This document shows positions 52,296 to 63,199 of a stretch of DNA of 64,000 nucleotides, piece by piece (position 1 is the stretch's first letter; each line of letters starts with the position of its first letter). A program made the translations under genes and the position numbers. Location of the stretch: NCBI GenBank assembly GCA_964020085.1, contig OZ026596.1, forward strand, positions 16,126,795 to 16,190,794, written 5' to 3'. This DNA comes from Micromussa lordhowensis. Taxonomy: Eukaryota > Cnidaria > Anthozoa > Scleractinia > Lobophylliidae. A model generated the notes under the pieces. The model was not told the DNA's origin and did no database searches. It saw nothing but the letters and a program-made list of their open reading frames with translations.

Positions 52296-55200
52296 GTCCT
52301 AATCGACTTTTCGGCTCCGTTTTACTAATCGACTTTTCGGCTAACTTCTACTAATCGACTTTTCGCTGCCCTTCTTCTAATCGACTTTTTGCCGCCCTTC
52401 TTCTAATCGACTTTTCGCCGCCCTTCTTCTTATCGTCTTTTCGCCGCCCTTCTACTAATCGTCTTTTCGCCGCCCTTCCACTAATCGTCTTTTCGGCTCC
52501 CTTCTTCTAATCGTCTTTTTGGCTTCCTTCTACTAATCGTCTTTTCGGCTCCCTTCTACTAATCATCTTTTCGGCTACCCTCTACTAATCGTCTTTTTGG
52601 CTCCCTTCTACTAATCGTCTTTTCGTCTCCCTTCTACTTATCGTCTTTTCGGCTCCCTTCAACTAATCGATTTTTTGGCTAACTTCTACTAATCGACTTT
52701 TCGGCTCCCTTGTACCAATCGACTTTTCGTCTCCCTTCTACTAATCGACTTTTCGGCTCCCTTCTACTAATTAACTTTTCAGCTCCCTTCTACTAATCAA
52801 CTTTTCGGCTCTCTTCTACTAATCGACTTTTTGGCTTCCTTCTACTAATCGATTTTTCGGCTCCCTTCTACTAATCGACTTTTCGGCTCCCTTCTACTAA
52901 TCGACTTTTTGGGTAACTTCTACTAATCGACTTTTATGCTCCCTTCTACTAATCGACTTTTCGGCTCCCTTTTACTAATCGACTTTTCGGCTAACTTCTA
53001 CTTATCGACTTTTCGGCTCCCTTCTACTAATCGACTTTTCGGCTCCCTTCTACTAATCGACTTTTCGCCGCCCTTCTTCTAATCGTCTCTTCGCCGCCCG
53101 TCTACTAATCGTCTCTTCGCCACCCTTCAACTAATCGTCTACTAATGCTATTTTCGGCTCCCTTTAACTAATTGACTTTTCGGCTAACTTCTACTAATTG
53201 ACTTTTCGGCTAACTTCTACTAATCTACTAATCGTCCTTTCGGCTCCCTTCTACTAATCAACCTTTTTGGCTCCCTTCTACTAAACGACTTTTCGGCTCC
53301 CTTCTTCTAATCGTCTTTTCGGCTCCCTTCTACTAATCGTCTTTTCAGCCCCCTTCTACTAATCGTCTTTTCGGCTCCCTTCTACTAATTTACCTTTCGG
53401 CTCCCTTCTACTAATCGATTTTTTGGCTAAATATTACTAATCGACTTTTCGGCTCCCTTCTACTAATCAACTTTTCGGCTCCCTTCTACTAATCGACTTT
53501 TCGGCTCCCTTCTACTAATCGATTTTTAGGCTAACTTTTACTAATCGACTTTTCGGCTCCCTTCTACTAATCGACTTTTCGGCTCCCTTCTTCTAATTAA
53601 CTTTTCGGCTCCCTTCTACTAATCGACTTTTCAGCTCTTTTCTACTAATCGACTTTTCGGCTTCCTTCTACTAATCGACTTTTCAGCTCCCTTCTACTAA
53701 TCGACTTTTCGGCTCCCTTCTACTAACCGACTTTTTGGGTAACTTCTACTAATCGTCTTTTCGTCTCCCTTCTACTTATCGCTTTTCGGCTCCCTTCAAC
53801 TAATCGATTTTTTGGCTAACTTCTACTTATCGACTTTTCGGCTCCCTTCTACCAACCAACTTTTCGTCTCCCTTCTACTAATCGACTTTTCGACTCCCTT
53901 CTACTAATCAACTTTTCGGCTCTCTTCTACTAATCGACTTTTCGGCTTCCTTCTACTAATCGACTTTTCGGCTCCCTTCTACAAATTGACTTTTCGGCTC
54001 CCTTCTACTAATTGACTTTTTGGGTAACTTCTACTAATCGACTTCTCGGCTCCCTTCTACTAATCGACTTTTCGGCGCCCTTTTACTAATCGACATTTCT
54101 GCTAACTTCTACTAATCGACTTTTCGGCTCCCTTCTACTAATCGACTTTTCGGCTCCCTTCTTCTAATCTACTTTTCGCCGCCCTTCTTCTAATCGACTT
54201 TTCGCCGCCCTTCTTCTAATCGACTTTTCGCCGCCCTTCTTCTAATCGTCTTTTCGCCGCCCGTCCACTAATCGTCTTTTCGCCGCCCTTCAACCAATCG
54301 TCTATTCGGCTCCCTTCTACTAATCGTCTTTTCGGCTCCCTTCTACTAATCGTCTTTTCGGCTCCCTTTAACTAATTGACTTTTCGGCTAACTTCTACTA
54401 ATTGACTTTTCGGCTAACTTCTACTAATCTACTAATCGTCCTTTCGGCTCCCTTCTACTAATCAACTTTTTGGCTCCCTTCTACTAATCGACTTTTCGGC
54501 TCCCTTCTACTAATCGACTTTTCGTCTCCCTTTTACTAATCGACTTTTCGGCTCCCTTCCACTAATTAACTTTTAGACTCCCTTCTACTAATCGACTTTT
54601 CGGCTCTCTTCTACTAATCGACTTTTCGGCTTCCTTCTACTAATCGACTTTTCGGCTCCCTACTACAAATTGACTTTTCGGCTCCCTTCTACTAATTGAC
54701 TTTTTGGGTAACTTCTACTAATCGACTTCTCGGCTCCCTTCTACTAATCGACTTTTCGGCTCCCTTTTACTAATCGACTTTTCTACCTACTTCTACTAAT
54801 CGACTTTTCGGCTCCCTTCTACTAATCGACTTTTCGGCTCCCTTCTACTAATCGACTTTTCGCCGCCCTTCTTCTAATCGACTTTTCGCCGCCCTTCTTT
54901 TAATCGACTTTTCGCCGCCCTTCTTCTTATCGTCTTTTCGCCGCCCGTCTACTAATCGTCTTTTCGCCGCCCTTCAACTAATCGTCTATTCGGCTCCCTT
55001 CTACTAATTGTCTTTTCGGCTCCCTTCTACTCTTCGTCTTTTCGGCTCCCTTTAACTAATTGACTTTTCGGCTAACTTCTACTAATTGACTTTTCGGCTA
55101 ACTTCTACTGATCTACTAATCGTCCTTTCGGCTCCCTTCTACTAATCAACTTTTTGGCTCCCTTCTACTAAACGACTTTTCGGCTCCCTTCTACTAATCG

Positions 55201-57676
55201 ACTTTTCGGCTCCCTTTTACTAATCGACTTTTCGGCTAACTTCTACTCATCGACTTTTCGGCTCCCTTCTACTAATCGACTTTTCGGCTCCCTTCTACTA
55301 ATCGACTTTTCGCCGCCCTTCTTCTAATCGTCTCTTCGCCGCCCGTCTACTAATCGTCTCTTCGCCGCCCTTCAACTAATCGTCTTTTCGGCTCCCTTCT
55401 ACTAATCGTCTTTTCGGCTCCCTTCTACTAATCGTATTTTCGGCTCCCTTTAACTAATTGACTTTTCAGCTAACTTCTACTAATTGACTTTTCGGCTAAC
55501 TTCTACTAATCGATTTTTCGGCTCCCTTCTACTAATCGACTTTTCGGCTCCCTTGTACTAATCGACTTTTTGGGTAACTTCTACTAATCGACTTTTAGGC
55601 TCCCTTCTACTAATCGACTTTTCGGCTCCCTTTTACTAATCGACTTTTCGGCTAACTTCTACTAATCGACTTTTCGGCTCCCTTCTACTAATCGACTTTT
55701 CGGCTCCCTTCTACTAATCGACTTTTCGGCTCCCTTCTACTAATCGACTTTTCGCCGCCCTTCAACTAATCGTCTTTTAGGCTCCCTTCTACTAATCGTC
55801 TTTTCGGCTCCCTTCTACTAATCGTATTTTCGGCTCCCTTTAACTAATTGACTTTTCAGCTAACTTCTACTAATTGACTTTTCGGCTAACTTCTACTAAT
55901 CTACTAATCGTCCTTTCGGCTCCCTTCTACTAATCAACTTTTTGGCTCCCTTCTACTAATCGACTTTTCGGCTTCCTTCTACTAATCGACTTTTCGTCTC
56001 CCTTCTACTAATCGACTTTTCGGCTCCCTTCTACTAATTAACTTTTCGACTCCCTTCTACTAATCGAGTTTTCGGCTCTCTTTTACTAATCGACTTTTCG
56101 GCTTCCTTCTACTAATCGACTTTTCGGCTCCCTTCTACAAATTGACTTTTCGGCTCCCTTCTACTAATTGACTTTTTGGGTAACTTCTACTAATCGACTT
56201 CTCGGCTCCCTTCTACGAATCGACTTTTCGGCTCCCTTTTACTAATCGACTTTTCTGCTAACTTCTACTAATCGACTTTTCGGCTCCCTTCTACTAATCG
56301 ACTTTTCGCCGCCCTTCTTCTAATCGACTTTTCGCCGCCCTTCTTCTAATCGACTTTTCGCCGCCTTTCTTCTAATCGTCTTTTCGCCGCCCGTCTACTA
56401 ATCGTCTTTTCGCCGCCCTTCAACTAATCGTCTATTCGGCTCCCTTCTACTAATCGTCTTTTCGGCTCCCTTCTACTAATCGTCTTTTCGGCTTCCTTGA
56501 ACTAATTGACTTTTCTGCTAACTTCTACTAATCGACTTTTCGGCTCCCTTCTACTAATCGTCTTTTCGGCTCCCTTCTACTAATCGTATTTTCGGCTCCC
56601 TTTAACTAATTGACTTTTTGGCTAACTTCTACTAATTGACTTTTCGGCTAACTTCTACTAATCTACTAATCGTCCTTTCGGCTCCCTTCTACTAATCAAC
56701 TTTTTGGCTCCCTTCTACTAAACGACTTTTCGGCTCCCTTCTACTAATCGACTTTTCGGCTCCCTTGTACTAATCGACTTTTCGGCTCCCTTCTACTAAT
56801 CGACTTTTCGGCTCCCTTCTACTAATCGACTTTTCGGCTCTTTTCTACTTATCGTCTTTTCGGCTCCCTTCTACTAATCGTCTTTTCGGCTCCCTTCTAC
56901 TAATCGTCTTTTCGGCTCCCTTCTACTAATCGTCTTTTCGGCTCCCTTCTACTAATTTTCTTTTCGGCTCCCTTCTACTAATCGATTTTTTGGCTAAATA
57001 TTACTAATCGACTTTTCGGCTCCCTTCTACTAATCAACTTTTCGGCTCCCTTCTACTAATCGACTTTTTGGCTCCCTTCTACTAATCGATTTTTTGGCTA
57101 ACTTTTACTAATCGACTTTTCGGCTCCCTTCTTCTAATTAACTTTTCGGCTCCCTTCTACTAATCGACTTTTTGGGTAACTTCTACTAATCGACTTTTCG
57201 GCTCCCTTCTACTAATCGACTTTTCAGCTCCCTTCAACTAATCGACTTTTCGGCTCCCTTCTACTAATCGACTTTTTGGGTAACTTCTACTAATTGACTT
57301 TTCGGCTCCCTTCTACTAATCGACTTTTCGGCTCCCTTCTACTAATCGACTTTTTGGGTAACTTCTACTAATCGACTTTTGGGCTCCCTTCTACTAATCG
57401 ACTTTTCGGCTCCCTTCAACTAATCGACTTTTCGGCTTACTTCTACTAATTGACTTTTTGGCTGACTTCTACTAATCGACTTTTAGGCTCCCTTCTACTA
57501 ATTGACTTTTTGGCTAACTTCTACTTATCGACTTTTCGGCTGACTTCTAGTAATTGACTTTTCGGCTCCCTTCTACTAATCAAATTTTTGGGTAACTTCT
57601 ACTAATCGACTTTTCGGCTCCCTTCTACTAATCGACTTTTTGGGTAACTTCTACTAATCGAGTTTTTGGCTCCCTT
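52296..57676 (+). repeat. Full HOR unit, 5381 bp (14 monomers longer)
   Basis: Next unit in tandem; it is 364 bp (14 x 26) longer than the one before. The gain comes mostly from a local insertion near 55510-55870 (GTATTTT at 55434 and 55824, 390 bp or 15 monomers apart). Private variants TTTTATGCTCCC (near 52935), CAGCCCCC (53346), AATTTACCTTTCGG (near 53390), GATTTTTAGGC (near 53521), CTTTTAATCG (near 54897) and TTCTACCTAC (near 54781) recur to the right and define a sub-lineage. Confidence 0.88.
55511..55877 (+). repeat. Out-of-register insertion inside an HOR unit
   Basis: After the GGCTAAC monomer ending near 55508 one expects a 34-bp unit. Instead a CGATTTTTCGG monomer starts a stretch (GGGTAAC, TTTTAGGC, CTTTTAC, GGCTAAC) that normally lies about 2.6 kb upstream, near 52850-53050. 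It then rejoins at TTCAACTAATCGTCTTTTAGG and repeats the GTATTTT and CAGCTAAC monomers. This looks like a join between non-equivalent positions of two units. Confidence 0.8.
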
Positions 57677-58629
57677 GTCCTAATCGACTTTTCGGCTCCG
57701 TTTTACTAATCGACTTTTCGGCTAACTTCTACTAATCGACTTTTCGCCGCCCTTCTTCTAATCGACTTTTTGCCGCCCTTCTTCTAATCGACTTTTCGCC
57801 GCCCTTCTTCTTATCGTCTTTTCGCCGCCCTTCTACTAATCGTCTATTCGCCGCCCTTCCACTAATCGTCTTTTCGGCTCCCTTCTTCTAATCGTCTTTT
57901 TGGCTTCCTTCTACTAATCGTCTTTTCGGCTCCCTTCTACTAATCATCTTTTCGGCTACCCTCTACTAATCGTCTTTTTGGCTCCCTTCTACTAATCGTC
58001 TTTTCGTCTCCCTTCTACTTATCGTCTTTTCGGCTCCCTTCAACTAATCGATTTTTTGGCTAACTTCTACTAATCGACTTTTCGGCTCCCTTGTACCAAT
58101 CGACTTTTCGTCTCCCTTCTACTAATCGACTTTTCGGCTCCCTTCTACTAATTAACTTTTCAGCTCCCTTCTACTAATCAACTTTTCGGCTCTCTTCTAC
58201 TAATCGACTTTTTGGCTTCCTTCTACTAATCGATTTTTCGGCTCCCTTCTACTAATCGACTTTTCGGCTCCCTTCTACTAATCGACTTTTTGGGTAACTT
58301 CTACTAATCGACTTTTATGCTCCCTTCTACTAATCGACTTTTCGGCTCCCTTTTACTAATCGACTTTTCGGCTAACTTCTACTAATCGACTTTTCGGCTC
58401 CCTTCTACTAATCGACTTTTCGGCTCCCTTCTACTAATCGACTTTTCGCCGCCCTTCTTCTAATTGTCTCTTCGCCGCCCGTCTACTAATCGTCTCTTCG
58501 CCACCCTTCAACTAATCGTCTACTAATGCTATTTTCGGCTCCCTTTAACTAATTGACTTTTCGGCTAACTTCTACTAATTGACTTTTCGGCTAACTTCTA
58601 CTAATCTACTAATCGTCCTTTCGGCTCCC
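55761..58629 (+). repeat. Copy 1 of a 2869-bp near-identical tandem duplication
   Basis: Matches 58630-61498 at a constant offset of 2869 over its whole length (for example AATCAAC at 55932 and 58801, CTTGTCC at 57677 and 60546, GGCTACC at 57955 and 60824). The length equals three 34-bp units, one 37-bp unit and 105 monomers. Shared private variants include TACGAATCG near 56214/59083, GGCTTCCTTGAAC near 56490/59360, AATCAAATTTTTGGG near 57582/60448, TTTTGGGCTCCC near 57379/60248 and GTCTATTCGCC near 57842/60711. I found no difference by eye. Confidence 0.93.
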
Positions 58630-61498
58630 TTCAACTAATCGTCTTTTAGGCTCCCTTCTACTAATCGTCTTTTCGGCTCCCTTCTACTAATCGTATTTTC
58701 GGCTCCCTTTAACTAATTGACTTTTCAGCTAACTTCTACTAATTGACTTTTCGGCTAACTTCTACTAATCTACTAATCGTCCTTTCGGCTCCCTTCTACT
58801 AATCAACTTTTTGGCTCCCTTCTACTAATCGACTTTTCGGCTTCCTTCTACTAATCGACTTTTCGTCTCCCTTCTACTAATCGACTTTTCGGCTCCCTTC
58901 TACTAATTAACTTTTCGACTCCCTTCTACTAATCGAGTTTTCGGCTCTCTTTTACTAATCGACTTTTCGGCTTCCTTCTACTAATCGACTTTTCGGCTCC
59001 CTTCTACAAATTGACTTTTCGGCTCCCTTCTACTAATTGACTTTTTGGGTAACTTCTACTAATCGACTTCTCGGCTCCCTTCTACGAATCGACTTTTCGG
59101 CTCCCTTTTACTAATCGACTTTTCTGCTAACTTCTACTAATCGACTTTTCGGCTCCCTTCTACTAATCGACTTTTCGCCGCCCTTCTTCTAATCGACTTT
59201 TCGCCGCCCTTCTTCTAATCGACTTTTCGCCGCCTTTCTTCTAATCGTCTTTTCGCCGCCCGTCTACTAATCGTCTTTTCGCCGCCCTTCAACTAATCGT
59301 CTATTCGGCTCCCTTCTACTAATCGTCTTTTCGGCTCCCTTCTACTAATCGTCTTTTCGGCTTCCTTGAACTAATTGACTTTTCTGCTAACTTCTACTAA
59401 TCGACTTTTCGGCTCCCTTCTACTAATCGTCTTTTCGGCTCCCTTCTACTAATCGTATTTTCGGCTCCCTTTAACTAATTGACTTTTTGGCTAACTTCTA
59501 CTAATTGACTTTTCGGCTAACTTCTACTAATCTACTAATCGTCCTTTCGGCTCCCTTCTACTAATCAACTTTTTGGCTCCCTTCTACTAAACGACTTTTC
59601 GGCTCCCTTCTACTAATCGACTTTTCGGCTCCCTTGTACTAATCGACTTTTCGGCTCCCTTCTACTAATCGACTTTTCGGCTCCCTTCTACTAATCGACT
59701 TTTCGGCTCTTTTCTACTTATCGTCTTTTCGGCTCCCTTCTACTAATCGTCTTTTCGGCTCCCTTCTACTAATCGTCTTTTCGGCTCCCTTCTACTAATC
59801 GTCTTTTCGGCTCCCTTCTACTAATTTTCTTTTCGGCTCCCTTCTACTAATCGATTTTTTGGCTAAATATTACTAATCGACTTTTCGGCTCCCTTCTACT
59901 AATCAACTTTTCGGCTCCCTTCTACTAATCGACTTTTTGGCTCCCTTCTACTAATCGATTTTTTGGCTAACTTTTACTAATCGACTTTTCGGCTCCCTTC
60001 TTCTAATTAACTTTTCGGCTCCCTTCTACTAATCGACTTTTTGGGTAACTTCTACTAATCGACTTTTCGGCTCCCTTCTACTAATCGACTTTTCAGCTCC
60101 CTTCAACTAATCGACTTTTCGGCTCCCTTCTACTAATCGACTTTTTGGGTAACTTCTACTAATTGACTTTTCGGCTCCCTTCTACTAATCGACTTTTCGG
60201 CTCCCTTCTACTAATCGACTTTTTGGGTAACTTCTACTAATCGACTTTTGGGCTCCCTTCTACTAATCGACTTTTCGGCTCCCTTCAACTAATCGACTTT
60301 TCGGCTTACTTCTACTAATTGACTTTTTGGCTGACTTCTACTAATCGACTTTTAGGCTCCCTTCTACTAATTGACTTTTTGGCTAACTTCTACTTATCGA
60401 CTTTTCGGCTGACTTCTAGTAATTGACTTTTCGGCTCCCTTCTACTAATCAAATTTTTGGGTAACTTCTACTAATCGACTTTTCGGCTCCCTTCTACTAA
60501 TCGACTTTTTGGGTAACTTCTACTAATCGAGTTTTTGGCTCCCTTGTCCTAATCGACTTTTCGGCTCCGTTTTACTAATCGACTTTTCGGCTAACTTCTA
60601 CTAATCGACTTTTCGCCGCCCTTCTTCTAATCGACTTTTTGCCGCCCTTCTTCTAATCGACTTTTCGCCGCCCTTCTTCTTATCGTCTTTTCGCCGCCCT
60701 TCTACTAATCGTCTATTCGCCGCCCTTCCACTAATCGTCTTTTCGGCTCCCTTCTTCTAATCGTCTTTTTGGCTTCCTTCTACTAATCGTCTTTTCGGCT
60801 CCCTTCTACTAATCATCTTTTCGGCTACCCTCTACTAATCGTCTTTTTGGCTCCCTTCTACTAATCGTCTTTTCGTCTCCCTTCTACTTATCGTCTTTTC
60901 GGCTCCCTTCAACTAATCGATTTTTTGGCTAACTTCTACTAATCGACTTTTCGGCTCCCTTGTACCAATCGACTTTTCGTCTCCCTTCTACTAATCGACT
61001 TTTCGGCTCCCTTCTACTAATTAACTTTTCAGCTCCCTTCTACTAATCAACTTTTCGGCTCTCTTCTACTAATCGACTTTTTGGCTTCCTTCTACTAATC
61101 GATTTTTCGGCTCCCTTCTACTAATCGACTTTTCGGCTCCCTTCTACTAATCGACTTTTTGGGTAACTTCTACTAATCGACTTTTATGCTCCCTTCTACT
61201 AATCGACTTTTCGGCTCCCTTTTACTAATCGACTTTTCGGCTAACTTCTACTAATCGACTTTTCGGCTCCCTTCTACTAATCGACTTTTCGGCTCCCTTC
61301 TACTAATCGACTTTTCGCCGCCCTTCTTCTAATTGTCTCTTCGCCGCCCGTCTACTAATCGTCTCTTCGCCACCCTTCAACTAATCGTCTACTAATGCTA
61401 TTTTCGGCTCCCTTTAACTAATTGACTTTTCGGCTAACTTCTACTAATTGACTTTTCGGCTAACTTCTACTAATCTACTAATCGTCCTTTCGGCTCCC
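58630..61498 (+). repeat. Copy 2 of the 2869-bp tandem duplication
   Basis: Partner of 55761-58629. The junction near 58630 joins a 34-bp unit to TTCAACTAATCGTCTTTTAGG, an order not seen elsewhere. After 61498 the sequence picks up the AATCAACCTTTTTGG monomer that should have followed copy 1. Removing one copy restores the normal unit, so this is a simple tandem insertion of one segment. Confidence 0.93.
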
Positions 61499-63199
61499 TT
61501 CTACTAATCAACCTTTTTGGCTCCCTTCTACTAAACGACTTTTCGGCTCCCTTCTTCTAATCGTCTTTTCGGCTCCCTTCTACTAATCGTCTTTTCAGCC
61601 CCCTTCTACTAATCGTCTTTTCGGCTCCCTTCTACTAATTTACCTTTCGGCTCCCTTCTACTAATCGATTTTTTGGCTAAATATTACTAATCGACTTTTC
61701 GGCTCCCTTCTACTAATCAACTTTTCGGCTCCCTTCTACTAATCGACTTTTCGGCTCCCTTCTACTAATCGATTTTTAGGCTAACTTTTACTAATCGACT
61801 TTTCGGCTCCCTTCTACTAATCGACTTTTCGGCTCCCTTCTACTAACCGACTTTTTGGGTAACTTCTACTAATCGTCTTTTCGTCTCCCTTCTACTTATC
61901 GCTTTTCGGCTCCCTTCAACTAATCGATTTTCTGGCTAACTTCTACTAATCGACTTTTCGGCTCCCTTCTACCAACCAACTTTTCGTCTCCCTTCTACTA
62001 ATCGACTTTTCGACTCCCTTCTACTAATCGACTTTTCGGCTCTCTTCTACTAATCGACTTTTCGGCTTCCTTCTACTAATCGACTTTTCGGCTCCCTTCT
62101 ACAAATTGACTTTTCGGCTCCCTTCTACTAATTGACTTTTTGGGTAACTTCTACTAATCGACTTCTCGGCTCCCTTCTACTAATCGACTTTTCGGCTCCC
62201 TTTTACTAATCGACATTTCTGCTAACTTCTACTAATCGACTTTTCGGCTCCCTTCTACTAATCGACTTTTCGGCTCCCTTCTACTAATCTACTTTTCGCC
62301 GCCCTTCTTCTAATCGACTTTTCGCCGCCCTTCTTCTAATCGACTTTTCGCCGCCCTTCTTCTAATCGTCTTTTCGCCGCCCGTCCACTAATCGTCTTTT
62401 CGCCGCCCTTCAACCAATCGTCTATTCGGCTCCCTTCTACTAATCGTCTTTTCGGCTCCCTTCTACTAATCGTCTTTTTGGCTCCCTTTAACTAATTGAC
62501 TTTTCGGCTAACTTCTACTAATTGACTTTTCGGCTAACTTCTACTAATCTACTAATCGTCCTTTCGGCTCCCTTCTACTAATCAACTTTTTGGCTCCCTT
62601 CTACTAATCGACTTTTCGGCTCCCTTCTACTAATCGACTTTTCGTCTCCCTTTTACTAATCGACTTTTCGGCTCCCTTCCACTAATTAACTTTTAGACTC
62701 CCTTCTACTAATCGACTTTTCGGCTCTCTTCTACTAATCGACTTTTCGGCTTCCTTCTACTAATCGACTTTTCGGCTCCCTACTACAAATGGACTTTTCG
62801 GCTCCCTTCTACTAATTGACTTTTTGGGTAACTTCTACTAATCGACTTCTCGGCTCCCTTCTACTAATCGACTTTTCGGCTCCCTTTTACTAATCGACTT
62901 TTCTACCTACTTCTACTAATCGACTTTTCGGCTCCCTTCTACTAATCGACTTTTCGGCTCCCTTCTACTAATCGACTTTTCGCCGCCCTTCTTCTAATCG
63001 ACTTTTCGCCGCCCTTCTTTTAATCGACTTTTCGCCGCCCTTCTTCTTATCGTCTTTTCGCCGCCCGTCTACTAATCGTCTTTTCGCCGCCCTTCAACTA
63101 ATCGTCTATTCGGCTCCCTTCTACTAATTGTCTTTTCAGCTCTCTTCTACTAATCGACTTTTCGGCTTCCTTCTACTAATCGACTTTTCAGCTCCCTTC
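61499..63199 (+). repeat. HOR segment continuing the 53-kb sub-lineage
   Basis: Matches 53249-54950 at offset 8250 (5381 + 2869): CAGCCCCC at 53346 and 61596, and CTTTTAATCG near 54897 and 63019. It lacks the TTCTAATTAAC/CAGCTCTC block present at 53590-53700 (gap near 61830). From about 61825 it is also the first copy of a 1385-bp pair. Confidence 0.86.

Noticed and set aside
55761..61498. Treating the near-identical 2869-bp pair as certain biology
   Set aside because: Assembly duplication cannot be excluded from sequence alone, so it is reported as a duplication in this sequence with the read-level test stated.
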